From an uncultured Oscillospiraceae bacterium (GTDB lineage: Bacteria; Bacillota_A; Clostridia; Oscillospirales; Oscillospiraceae): a DNA stretch of 23,867 nucleotides. A model generated the notes under the pieces. That model made no database searches and had not been told where the DNA came from. It saw only the letters and a list, made by a program, of their open reading frames with translations. The DNA lies in assembly GCA_900762245.1 (NCBI GenBank), contig CAAFFR010000116.1:1-23867 (forward strand). Direction: 5' to 3'. Within the stretch, counting starts at the first letter, position 1; every line of letters begins with the position of its first letter. Positions 1-8,930 of the stretch are shown piece after piece. The position numbers and the translations under genes were made by a program.

Positions 1-1
1 G

Positions 2-1102
2 CCGGGTCTGGCACTGGGAGGGGCCATGGGAGCCTGGCTTCCACCCAATGCCAGCCATCCCCGCCGCCGGGGAGAGACCGGGGCGGCTCAGGTGCGGCTG
101 GAGGTGGGTGCGGCTCTGCTGAAGCAGCTGCAGCAGACTGTGGAAGAAGCGCCGCAGCCGGAACTGGATGTGGAAGGATTGCTGGACCGGGTAAAAAGCC
201 GCGCCTGCGCCACCTGTCCTGCGGGAAAGGATTGCGCCCAGCGGGAAAATTTAACAGCCGCCCTGCTGCTGCACCCGCTGGAAGCGGACTGCAAGAAGCA
301 GACGCGGCTGATCCCGGAGCTGCGGCGGGCGGGAGAACAGCGCAAGCTCTGGAAAGCCGACTGTTTCCGGCGGCAGGAATACCGGGAGGCCCTGCAGCAG
401 CAATATGGATTTTTAAGTGCGTATCTTCGCTCCCTGGCAGACCGGCTGCCCCGGAGCGCCGGACATCAGGAGGTCCAGTTCCGGGTGGAGGCCTCTTCCC
501 GGACCCGGGGAAAGGAACGGGCCAACGGCGACCGCTGCATCAGCTTCCCCGGTCCGGAATGCCGGTATTTCGTACTGCTGTGCGACGGCATGGGCACCGG
601 CGCAGGAGCCGCCCGGGAGGGGGAATGGGCGGCGCAGCTGCTGCGCAGTCTCTTAAGCGCCGCTTTCCCGGCGGAGCATGCCCTGCGCTGGCTCAACAGC
701 ATTCTGGCCCTCCGGGGCTGCGCCGGGGCGGTGACGGTGGACCTGGCAGAACTCCATCTGGATACGGGCCATGCCCATCTGTATAAGTGGGGGGCTGCCC
801 CCAGCTGGGTGCTGACCCGTTCCGGGGCAGAAAAAATCGGGACAGCCACGCCGCCGCCGGGGATCTCCGTAAAAGAAGGCCGGGAAACGGTAATGAAGCT
901 GTCCCTTCGTCGGGGAGAGGTGCTGATGCTGCTCAGCGACGGCGTGGATGGAGAGGAAATCCAGCGCCTGTCTGATCTTTCTCCGGACCTGCCGCCGGGG
1001 GAGCTGGCGGCGAAATTACTGGAGATGGGAAGCGGAAAAGCCGAAGACGATGCCACCGCGGCAGTGATCCGCCTCCGCCCCGCAAACCTGAGTGTAGCAT
1101 AG
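2..1102 (+). CDS. spoIIE: Stage II sporulation protein E (PP2C-type phosphatase), 3' part
   Basis: SpoIIE is the membrane-bound serine phosphatase that dephosphorylates SpoIIAA and so activates sigma-F in the forespore; it also takes part in polar septation. The reading frame is open to the left edge, so the N-terminal membrane segments lie outside the window; the ATG at 26 is internal. The visible part begins with the end of a Gly/Ala-rich membrane segment, then a linker region with a Cys motif (CATCPAGKDC) typical of clostridial SpoIIE, then the PP2C domain. Metal-binding and catalytic motifs are present: NGDRC, LCDGMGTG, LLSDGVDG and the C-terminal EDDATAAVIRL. The gene ends at a strong stem-loop and the next gene converges on it. 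I am confident of the family; the presence of spoIIE implies a spore former. Confidence 0.93.
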   Translation, partial: PGLALGGAMGAWLPPNASHPRRRGETGAAQVRLEVGAALLKQLQQTVEEAPQPELDVEGLLDRVKSRACATCPAGKDCAQRENLTAALLLHPLEADCKKQTRLIPELRRAGEQRKLWKADCFRRQEYREALQQQYGFLSAYLRSLADRLPRSAGHQEVQFRVEASSRTRGKERANGDRCISFPGPECRYFVLLCDGMGTGAGAAREGEWAAQLLRSLLSAAFPAEHALRWLNSILALRGCAGAVTVDLAELHLDTGHAHLYKWGAAPSWVLTRSGAEKIGTATPPPGISVKEGRETVMKLSLRRGEVLMLLSDGVDGEEIQRLSDLSPDLPPGELAAKLLEMGSGKAEDDATAAVIRLRPANLSVA

Positions 1103-1187
1103 CAGTTTTCCTCTGAAAATGCTGTCGAAACACCATCCCCGGGCGGTATATTTCAGAGAATCTGTCCGATGGATAACGCAGGACGGC

Positions 1188-1245
1188 AAAAAAACAGCGC
1201 CCTCTCATGCTGACATTGTCCTGCATGAGAGGGCGTTTGGTTTTT
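1188..1245. terminator. Bidirectional rho-independent terminator
   Basis: A perfect 13-bp stem (arms 1198-1210 and 1223-1235) has a T-rich run on the right (TTTGGTTTTT) and seven A on the left at 1188-1194. It can therefore end both spoIIE from the left and the converging surface operon from the right. Confidence 0.9.
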
Positions 1246-1287
1246 GCCGGATTTGCGTAAGCAGATCCTCATAGGAAAGATACAGAC

Positions 1288-1815
1288 TTACGGAGCAGTT
1301 ATGATTTTGTTGCTGTCAAGGGTAACATGCCAACTTTCAATGACTGCATCTGTCGGTTTGCTCTGGATCGCATCAGCGAAGACTTCAACTACCTGCAGAT
1401 ATTCATTTTCCTGCACCAGGGTAATCTTTTTATCCAGAAGGTTCGGTGTGGTTTCGTTGGGAGCAACGGGCTGTGAATAATAGTAGGTGTTGTTGGAGCC
1501 TTCTACCCAACCATCGGCTACAGATACACGGGGCATCCGAGACGACTTGGAAACGATGTTTCCCTTACTGTCTACCCAGTAGGAGATCAGCCGAAGCCGC
1601 AGATAAGCATCGATGTTGCCTGTATTTTTGACGACAATGCTGGTTTTTTCAGTGCCGTCAAAACTTTCGGTAACAGCACAGGAAACGATTGCCGGTTTGA
1701 ACTGGTTGTCCAGCGTGTCTGTCTGCCGTAACATCAGGGCGAAGGTGGTGCCGCAGAGCAGAATCAGAAGGGAAATCAGCACAAGGAATGTTGTTCTTAG
1801 GGATCGTTTTCCCAT
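1288..1815 (-). CDS. Membrane-anchored TasA/camelysin-like protein, last gene of surface operon
   Basis: The product has 175 residues. One N-terminal hydrophobic segment (about 8-27) is followed by a single beta-rich extracellular domain. The segment VVKNTGNIDAYLRLRLISYW and the later WVEGSN / YYYSQPVAPNETT pattern resemble the beta-sandwich proteins that accompany SipW/TasA loci in Clostridia. It does not have the full YAKYTT...SARVAKWG signal of its upstream relatives, so it may stay membrane-bound. The start has a strong AGGAGG ribosome site that lies in the last codons of the giant adhesin gene only 3 bases upstream, so translation is probably coupled. Role is inferred: it might retain the unanchored adhesin at the membrane or cap a fibre. 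No exact family assignment can be made without a profile search. Confidence 0.75.
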   Translation of the reverse strand: MGKRSLRTTFLVLISLLILLCGTTFALMLRQTDTLDNQFKPAIVSCAVTESFDGTEKTSIVVKNTGNIDAYLRLRLISYWVDSKGNIVSKSSRMPRVSVADGWVEGSNNTYYYSQPVAPNETTPNLLDKKITLVQENEYLQVVEVFADAIQSKPTDAVIESWHVTLDSNKIITAP

Positions 1816-1818
1816 GGA

Positions 1819-4800
1819 TTATCCTCCTGTTTTTTGGTTTTTGACCAGGATACTGTTTCCGTCGAGCCAGCTGTTCTGGTTTATACTGTCATCGAAGATA
1901 ACGGTAGCGCCTTCCGCAGGCAGAGAAACAGACTGCTTTTCATCATCCTTACCATACCGCCAGGACCAGAGATTCTTCTGGGTTACGGTATATGTTCCGG
2001 GAACCAAACCGTGGATGGTGGTTTCGCTGTTTCCGGTGACGGTCACAGTAATGGGTTCTCCCTCATTTCCGTTTGCGTCCAGTCTGCGCACCACGTAAAC
2101 AAATACCTGTCCATCTTCTGCGTTTGTCTTCCGGATGGTAAGGGTGGGGGGATTGTAAGCATTTGTCACTGCAAAGACCTGGGTCTGATTGGGGGCAATG
2201 TGGACGGTGTTCTTTGCTCCGGGATATTCCACGGTGTAATTGACCGGGAGATTGATCTCCGTCACGGTGCATTCCCCTTCCGGCAGTTTCTCGATGCGGA
2301 CAGTTTCTCCGTTTTTTAACTGGAATGTCAGGGTCATATTGCCGTTGCTTTCTGTGCCGGAAAGTGTATCAGAGCTTATGCTCCCGTCTGCTTTTGTGAG
2401 GATGGCTGGGAAGTTCCGATTGGTACCCTTTAACTGGAAATCCAGCTGGAAGGTGAAGATGTCGTCCGGAACATTGGCAAGAGCACTGTCGTTGCGGACT
2501 GTTTTGGAAATTTCCAGATTGCCGATATGCACAGGATAGGTATTGATACACGCCAGATTGGCCTGCTGACCGGTCAAAACAGCAATTGTCTCACTAACAG
2601 AACCATCCACGGGGTTGGGCGTGGGGAAGGAACTGGCATAGCCTGTCTCAGGTGCCTCTGTGATTACATAGCTGCCCACTGGCAGATCCTCAATAACCAG
2701 ATGTTCTCCATGCTTCAGAACAAAGGTAAAAACCTTGTTTTCATTGGGCGCAACCGAATGGATCCTGTCATGGCCTGTGACGGTATAGGTCTTATCCACA
2801 TAAAACCGCTCATCGACATCCTCAGGCATCTGGACAGTGAAGGTAAACTGGGCATCGGGGTCCAGGATTGCGCCACTTTCAGGAACAATCCTAATCTCTT
2901 TGCTGACATACAGATCACCGGTGGTACGCTGGAAGGTGTTGAGAAAGACTGCCGTTCCCGGGGTTTCGGAAGCGGTGACATTCACCGTGGCAGTGCAGCC
3001 TTTCGCGTTGTTTGCTGTGGTGAAATAGCTGGTTTTCAGATCATCAGTTGTCGCACCGTTGGTCATTGCCTGGGTTTCCGTAACGGTGTAATTGCCGGCC
3101 GGTACATTGGGGATGGTGATGGTAACAGGGGTGTTGGGGCTGGTTACCTTGATATCGGTCAGCGTTATGGCACCATTTGACACCCAGTACCTCTCATCAA
3201 CGCCGTCAATGGCTGCTGTATAGGACTTTCCGTTGGCCAGGGCATCGCTGGAAATTTGGAAGCTGAAAGAGCCCTTCTCCCAAATATCGTTGTCGTATTC
3301 TTTGTCAACGGTTTTCACGATCTGCAGTGTACCCACGGGGTATTGATTGGTGCAGGTGACAGTGGTGGTTTTCCCTTCGGAAACCGTGACCGTGATGGAA
3401 GTTGCATCGGAACTGCTGTCGGGACAATCAGAAGAGAAATTACTGAGGAAGCCGGTGACCGGGGTTTCCGTAATGGTGTAGGTTTGCTTATTGGTGGAAG
3501 GACCCTGGGGCAGACCGGCGATTACAGCACTTTGCCCATCTTTGAGGCTGACCTCGATGGAGCCGTCGGTAACAGTTTTCACTTCGGTGTTCTCACCGAT
3601 GGTCACAGGATAGGTTCCGTTGGGCACGGTGACTGTGAACGTAAATTCCTGATCAAAAGGATCCGGTGCGTTGTTGTTGTTGTTGATAACCTCAATTTTC
3701 TTGGTGATCTTCAGACTGCCGGTGACAGGAACATAGTAGACTTTAATGATATTCCGCCTGGGATTTTGCGGATCCTGCTCTACGGCAATGGTGCAGCCGA
3801 CTTTGGAATGGCAGACATATCCGTCGATGGGTTTAATGTCCTGGTCTGCAGCGGTAATGGCGTTGCCATAATAGGCACACTCATTTCCGGTATAGTTTTT
3901 CGGTTCTGCCAGAACCGTATCTGTACCGTACTCCAGATACTGGACCTGATAGGGATATTGGTTGCGCTTGTAGTAGAGCTTCAATTCCAGTTCCTGGCCA
4001 ATCTGAGACAAAGAACCCTTCGTCACCTCTTTGGGATCAGAATAATAGGTAAAGCCTTCGATGGCTACCGGGGATTCGGAAAAATACTGAACGGCATTGC
4101 CCACGATCAGTACTTCGTTGGAATAGCTGTAATCCGGGCTGGGGGTCCAGGTGGTTTCGCCGCTTCCTGCTGCCGGGATATCCTCCAGATAGTGGTTGAC
4201 CCGAAGGAAAGCATGGGTGGTATTGGGCTTGTACCAGAAGATGATGGTGTTATCTGCGCCGTCTTCCGCGCTGATGACCAGCTTCTTCTGGAAGGCATCC
4301 GGTCTGTATCCAGTTACCGACACATAGTTTTCCACGACTTCCGAGTTCTTGGTGGACACGGTTTTGCTGTCATACACCGTTACATTCACCTGATTGCCAT
4401 TTACATATTCATATACAGGCTTTCCGTCCAGATCCATTTTATAGTAATGGACGGTATAGGGAACCGCTTCCTTCCGGACATACTCGAAGGTATAAACTTC
4501 TGTTCCATCCTGCTCAATGTTCAGGGTGATACTGTGGCTCTTGACCAGAGGGAAATAGCCTTCGCGGTATCCGGCATAGAGAGCGCTGCCGCCTTTGGCT
4601 TCAAAGGTTTTGGTGCTGCCGGCCAGGGCGCTGCCTGTGGTGGGAGCGGCGATCTCGATTTCCTGTCCGTCGGCATTTTTGGTCACATAACGGATGGTGT
4701 AGGTTTTCAGAACATTGGAGCTCCACTTGGCGTACAGGTGCATACCGTCCTTGACGGGCATATTGGCAAAGTCGAAGGCCTGTTCTCTGCCTTCGCTGTC

Positions 4801-7800
4801 CCGGTAGAACCAGCCGATAAACTGATAGTCACCGTTGACCGGGTCTTCGGGCCAATGTTTTTCCGGCACCAACTCACCGTGGGGAATGTCGAAATACTTT
4901 ATGGTAGTGGAGTTTTGGACGGCAAGATCTTCCGTCAGGAAGATACGGACATGATGGACAACGGGCTTCCATTTTGCATACAGAACCAAGGTGGTGTCCC
5001 CATTCTGAACACCTGAGGGCATTGCGTTGTCTGCCATAATAAACTTGTTGCCGGTACACTCCGGGCTCAGATACCAGCCCTCAAACTCAACAGAGCCTGG
5101 CTCATAGAGAGAAGGCGCATCCGCCGGGCTGGGCACAAAGTCATACGCCGCCAGATTGCTGCCATTGGGAACTCCGGTTGTTTTTCGAATCTCCTCTGTA
5201 GGGTTATAGAACTCAATGGTATAGGTATGGCGGGTGTAGTAGAAATAGACATGACCGCCACCGTTAATATCGATTTGGTTATTACGAAATTCCGGATTGG
5301 ATGTCCACTGGGTAAAGCCTTCCAAATCGAAGAAGTCTTCTGCTTCTGTGATATGGTTGTAGTTTGCCGACACCACAAAAGCTTCTGTAAAGGACTTTCC
5401 GTTGTAGGTATGTAACGTTCCGGTTGTACCGGGCAGCGCTTCCACCATGTAATGCATGATGAAGGTATCGGCGTTGCTTGGGCTCAAGTTCAGTCTGAAT
5501 GACTCTTGTGGCATAATGGCAATATGCACCAGTACCTGGGTAAAGAGTTTACTTCCGGAGGGACTCCATCGCTGGCCTTTATCATAGGTAGTTCCGTCCG
5601 TTCCATGAATCGGCCAGTGGCTGGATATATCTGCTCCCCACTTTTCTTCGATGGTGTAGATCTTCGTTCCGTTAAAACTACTGGTGTAGAACTCGATTTT
5701 GAATCTGGTACGGTTGTAATACACATTCACAACGGAAGAACCGTCCGCATTGACTGTAACGGTTTGAGAATAGTCGAATGCCCAGAGATTGGAATCCAGA
5801 CCTACTTGAGAAGAACAGCCATTGTGCGTATGCGCTGTCTTTCCACAGGCATAGCAATCTACCACATGGCTATGCTCCTGATCTGTGCAGACCAGGGTAT
5901 AGCATCCGGCGGCCAGGCTGTGGACATGGGCATTTTCTGTTTGGCCACAGGTGTAGCAAGTATTACCATGTCTGTGGTTACAGGATAGCGTGATTTGCGT
6001 ATTAGGTCGTGCATTATTATTGCGATATGCACAGTACCAGCTATCCCCAATTTTAACATAATAGTATGTGTTCCGGTTAAAAGTATAAGTATAGATTCCG
6101 TTGCCCGTATCTGTTAACTGAACGGAATGGGGATCAAAGTTGTTGTTCACCCTAAGGGTATTGTTATTCCCTGCATTATAGCAGGTGACAGTATGATGTC
6201 CACAGCGTAGCGTACAGGTATCATGGCTATGAGGTATGATGTCGCAGTCTACCTTGTAACAATCTTCTACCGTGTGCTGATGTGCCGTCTTGCCGCACTT
6301 ATAGCCGCAGGCATCGCTGTGGCTATGGGCCATCTGGCCACAGGTATAGAATGTGCCGTTCTGAGGGAACGTATAAGAAGAGCCAACCGCGGCGTCCACA
6401 CTGCCGGATGTGATATAGCTGTAAGTCTTATCGCCCTCATAGTTTGCATCTTCACCCCAGAAGACCACAGAGACTTTTGCCGTAGTATCCGGTTTCCAGT
6501 TTGCGGTGTAAGAAGATTTTTGAGCCGGGACGGTTGCCGGGACAGCAGGCGTCCATCCCTGAAAGCTATAGCCAACCTTAACAGGTGTACCAACCTCAAT
6601 GGGCATACCGTACCGGGCGTAGATTGGATCTACGCCATAACCGCCATCCAGGTTAAAGGTCATCAGGTAGTAATACCGGTCAAAGTACATTTCCACCAGA
6701 GTACTGCCGTCAGCAGCTACCGGAGGCATTTCGTGAAGCAAAGGATAAAAACCCTCAAATTCCAGCTTTACTCCGTCAGGCTGTTCCTTGGTAAAGTCCG
6801 GCACCAGAGAACCAGTTTCTGCGTAACGGACAATGGGATCAGACAGCTTGGTATAATTGTCGTTTTCTACGTTCTGCTGGTATACCACGATCTGATACTG
6901 GACCGTAGTTGGCAGATAGTACACCGTCAGCTCGATGTCCTCAGTCAGGGTTCTGGCAACGAATTCGTCCTGGTGTTCGTGCTCTCCCTCTGCGTTCACG
7001 ATATAAGGCAGGTAACCCTGCACGGCAGGATACCGGATGGGGTTCTGCATAACACCGGAAGCGCCCACTGTGATGGTATCTGTGCCGGCGGCAGGACTGC
7101 CGTCCCGGAAAAGATACTGGATGGTCACATGATAGATTTTGGTATCTGCTTCACCGCCGCCCTCGCCGTCAGGAATGTCGCTGGCACTGCTGGGCACACG
7201 CTGCTCCAGAGGCAGCAGGCGCATGGCCTCCTGGCTCAGAGCGAATACATTGGCGAAAGTCTCCTCCGTAGCTTCGGTGGTTTCTGCGGTAGCTTCCGTG
7301 GTTTCCACAGTGGGTTCCGTAGTTTCTTCAGCAGCTTCCGTGGTTTCCACAGTGGGTTCCGTAGTTTCTTCAGCAGCTTCCGTGGTTTCCACAGTGGGTT
7401 CCGTAGTTTCTTCAGCAGCTTCCGTGGTTTCCTCGGTAGCTTCCACAGTTTCTTCGGTCAGTTCCGGGAGTGTCTCGACAAGTGCGGAAGGCGCCGCATA
7501 GGGCTCCAGCGTAACCAGCAATGCGTCGCTGACTGTTTCCGAGCCTTCTGCGGTGGTGATGCAGCGAACCCAGGTCTGGTTGCTGCTGTTCAGCAGCATG
7601 GCGACCTTGCCGTAGGTCAGGGTCAGCTCCGGATTGCGTTCTCCGGAAATATTTACCCACAGGTCGCTCTGCGCATCCGCAAGGATCTGCCAGCGGTAGG
7701 AAACATCGCCGGACAGGGTGGTGGCGGCAGACAGGGTGGGCTTGTCATACTGGGGCATGGTAATCTGGGTGACTTCCACGCCATCCAGGCAGATTTTGGT

Positions 7801-8250
7801 GAATTCTGTGCTGTCGTGGCCGCCGCAGTCGGGTTTTCCGCAGACATCGCAGGTGTCGAGGAAGGTCAGAGAATCAAAAGAGGAGTCCTCGTCCACATAG
7901 TTCTGCAAAATCCATGGAATATCCGGCCAGTACTCCTGGGATTCCGGGACCACACCGCCGCGATAAAGCTCCACCTGATACCACAGGCTGGAAGTAGCGG
8001 AATCTATGTACCAATCGGAAATCCGGAAGATGGTACCCGGTTCGAATTCTTCATAATTCAGGAATGCGTCGGTTCCGGTGGCAATATCGGTAAAATTACC
8101 GACCTGGACACCGTAGCCCGTGTCGGAAAGCACGGCGTATCTGCCAATGCTGGCGCTGTAATCTCCGCTGCTGTTTGCCACTACCGAGCCGGTAACCAGC
8201 TGCAGCAGCATGGTGAGGCACAGCAACAGTGCGGTAATTCTTTTTTTCAT
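1819..8250 (-). CDS. Giant secreted multi-domain adhesin with Cys/His-rich segment
   Basis: A 2143-residue surface protein. Layout by residue: 1-26 signal peptide; 27-250 N-terminal domain with a CDVCGKPDCGG knuckle (134-144) and an Ig-like part; 258-331 Glu/Thr-rich low-complexity repeats (ETTEPTVETT); 371-530 MucBP-like beta modules; 526-588 InlB/Listeria-Bacteroides repeat (FNLDGG...GYSFQGW...YTANW); 637-812 Cys/His-rich segment; 847-1005 further beta domains; 1008-1095 and 1098-1176 two more InlB-type repeats; 1182-1507 four MucBP-like modules; 1510-2143 five Cna-B/DUF5979-like domains. There is no LPXTG-like motif or C-terminal membrane segment: it ends VKNQKTGG. The start has AAGGAGG 8 bases upstream. 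It lies in the SipW/TasA operon, 35 bases after the preceding gene. Likely a host or matrix adhesin; ligand unknown. A run of GTT codons (3670-3685) encodes five consecutive Asn. Confidence 0.88.
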   Translation of the reverse strand: MKKRITALLLCLTMLLQLVTGSVVANSSGDYSASIGRYAVLSDTGYGVQVGNFTDIATGTDAFLNYEEFEPGTIFRISDWYIDSATSSLWYQVELYRGGVVPESQEYWPDIPWILQNYVDEDSSFDSLTFLDTCDVCGKPDCGGHDSTEFTKICLDGVEVTQITMPQYDKPTLSAATTLSGDVSYRWQILADAQSDLWVNISGERNPELTLTYGKVAMLLNSSNQTWVRCITTAEGSETVSDALLVTLEPYAAPSALVETLPELTEETVEATEETTEAAEETTEPTVETTEAAEETTEPTVETTEAAEETTEPTVETTEATAETTEATEETFANVFALSQEAMRLLPLEQRVPSSASDIPDGEGGGEADTKIYHVTIQYLFRDGSPAAGTDTITVGASGVMQNPIRYPAVQGYLPYIVNAEGEHEHQDEFVARTLTEDIELTVYYLPTTVQYQIVVYQQNVENDNYTKLSDPIVRYAETGSLVPDFTKEQPDGVKLEFEGFYPLLHEMPPVAADGSTLVEMYFDRYYYLMTFNLDGGYGVDPIYARYGMPIEVGTPVKVGYSFQGWTPAVPATVPAQKSSYTANWKPDTTAKVSVVFWGEDANYEGDKTYSYITSGSVDAAVGSSYTFPQNGTFYTCGQMAHSHSDACGYKCGKTAHQHTVEDCYKVDCDIIPHSHDTCTLRCGHHTVTCYNAGNNNTLRVNNNFDPHSVQLTDTGNGIYTYTFNRNTYYYVKIGDSWYCAYRNNNARPNTQITLSCNHRHGNTCYTCGQTENAHVHSLAAGCYTLVCTDQEHSHVVDCYACGKTAHTHNGCSSQVGLDSNLWAFDYSQTVTVNADGSSVVNVYYNRTRFKIEFYTSSFNGTKIYTIEEKWGADISSHWPIHGTDGTTYDKGQRWSPSGSKLFTQVLVHIAIMPQESFRLNLSPSNADTFIMHYMVEALPGTTGTLHTYNGKSFTEAFVVSANYNHITEAEDFFDLEGFTQWTSNPEFRNNQIDINGGGHVYFYYTRHTYTIEFYNPTEEIRKTTGVPNGSNLAAYDFVPSPADAPSLYEPGSVEFEGWYLSPECTGNKFIMADNAMPSGVQNGDTTLVLYAKWKPVVHHVRIFLTEDLAVQNSTTIKYFDIPHGELVPEKHWPEDPVNGDYQFIGWFYRDSEGREQAFDFANMPVKDGMHLYAKWSSNVLKTYTIRYVTKNADGQEIEIAAPTTGSALAGSTKTFEAKGGSALYAGYREGYFPLVKSHSITLNIEQDGTEVYTFEYVRKEAVPYTVHYYKMDLDGKPVYEYVNGNQVNVTVYDSKTVSTKNSEVVENYVSVTGYRPDAFQKKLVISAEDGADNTIIFWYKPNTTHAFLRVNHYLEDIPAAGSGETTWTPSPDYSYSNEVLIVGNAVQYFSESPVAIEGFTYYSDPKEVTKGSLSQIGQELELKLYYKRNQYPYQVQYLEYGTDTVLAEPKNYTGNECAYYGNAITAADQDIKPIDGYVCHSKVGCTIAVEQDPQNPRRNIIKVYYVPVTGSLKITKKIEVINNNNNAPDPFDQEFTFTVTVPNGTYPVTIGENTEVKTVTDGSIEVSLKDGQSAVIAGLPQGPSTNKQTYTITETPVTGFLSNFSSDCPDSSSDATSITVTVSEGKTTTVTCTNQYPVGTLQIVKTVDKEYDNDIWEKGSFSFQISSDALANGKSYTAAIDGVDERYWVSNGAITLTDIKVTSPNTPVTITIPNVPAGNYTVTETQAMTNGATTDDLKTSYFTTANNAKGCTATVNVTASETPGTAVFLNTFQRTTGDLYVSKEIRIVPESGAILDPDAQFTFTVQMPEDVDERFYVDKTYTVTGHDRIHSVAPNENKVFTFVLKHGEHLVIEDLPVGSYVITEAPETGYASSFPTPNPVDGSVSETIAVLTGQQANLACINTYPVHIGNLEISKTVRNDSALANVPDDIFTFQLDFQLKGTNRNFPAILTKADGSISSDTLSGTESNGNMTLTFQLKNGETVRIEKLPEGECTVTEINLPVNYTVEYPGAKNTVHIAPNQTQVFAVTNAYNPPTLTIRKTNAEDGQVFVYVVRRLDANGNEGEPITVTVTGNSETTIHGLVPGTYTVTQKNLWSWRYGKDDEKQSVSLPAEGATVIFDDSINQNSWLDGNSILVKNQKTGG
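7291..7432. repeat. 42-bp in-frame tandem repeat in adhesin gene
   Basis: Three identical 42-base copies (7291-7332, 7333-7374, 7375-7416) and a partial fourth copy. Each encodes the 14-residue unit EAAEETTEPTVETT in the Glu/Thr-rich stalk. Identity at DNA level implies recent expansion, so length may vary between strains. Confidence 0.92.
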
Positions 8251-8285
8251 GTTTCTGTGCCTCCTTTCGTAAGATTTTTGTCAGA

Positions 8286-8909
8286 TTACTTCAGTCTGTC
8301 CCAGGCGGTGGCCGGAGTCAGGGAACCGTCGTTTTGAATGACAGCAGCCCGGAAGGACAGGTTCAGATTATCCAGATTCTTAAGAATGCTTTCTGTAATA
8401 TCTTTGCTGACATGGATCACGCCGTCTTGGATGATATCCACATCCGTAAGCGGCGTATTGGGATTCAGCACTTTATAATATACATACTGTGTACCCGGCA
8501 GGTAGGTCCATCCCTCTGCCATATGCCAGGAAAGATGGGTGTCCTTTGTGAAGGTTTGATTATCCTGTGTAGCCCAGCCGGGAGCAGCTACTTCCACAAA
8601 TACAATGGTGGCCACTTCACTGGCATCGAAGCTGAGGGTCACCTTCTTGTTCAGATCCACACCGGGGATGATGATGCCGGTTCTTCTGCCATCGACCATC
8701 ACAAAGTCGCCGGTTTCCGTAAGGGTCAGATTGCCGAATTTAGCAACCCGGGCACTGTCGCTGCCGCTTGCGCGGGTCGTGTACCGGGCGAACAGCCCGC
8801 CCAGGAGTGCGGTAGTGATGAGAACCAGGCAAAACAGAATGCCTGCCAGAAACAAAAGTTTCTCTCCAAAGGTGAAAGAGGATCTTCGTTTGCGATTGCG
8901 TTCAGCCAT
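8286..8909 (-). CDS. Small TasA-like exported protein with SipW-type signal sequence
   Basis: The product has 207 residues: a basic N-terminus (KRKRR-like), a hydrophobic segment at about 18-39, and then the diagnostic FARYTTRASGSDSARVAKFG motif at 40-59, which matches the KYTT...GSDSARVAKWG pattern found at SipW cleavage sites of TasA-like proteins. The remainder is a beta-rich domain of about 150 residues ending near TPATAWDRLK. It lies 21 bases downstream of the second signal peptidase gene, its probable processing enzyme, and 35 bases upstream of the giant adhesin. The start is supported by AAGGAGG 7 bases upstream. It is probably a minor subunit or an adaptor of the surface structure; this is inferred from context. 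Confidence 0.82.
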   Translation of the reverse strand: MAERNRKRRSSFTFGEKLLFLAGILFCLVLITTALLGGLFARYTTRASGSDSARVAKFGNLTLTETGDFVMVDGRRTGIIIPGVDLNKKVTLSFDASEVATIVFVEVAAPGWATQDNQTFTKDTHLSWHMAEGWTYLPGTQYVYYKVLNPNTPLTDVDIIQDGVIHVSKDITESILKNLDNLNLSFRAAVIQNDGSLTPATAWDRLK

Positions 8910-8930
8910 AGAGGATCCTCCTTTCTGGTG

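Noticed and set aside
3256..5016. 586-codon open frame on the plus strand opposite the adhesin gene
   Set aside because: Antisense shadow: the minus strand carries clear adhesin domains, and this frame has no recognisable domain or plausible ribosome site.
6223..8337. 704-codon open frame on the plus strand opposite the adhesin N-terminal half
   Set aside because: Its SFRGFHSGFRSFFSS-type repeats are only the antisense reading of the Glu/Thr repeats of the adhesin.
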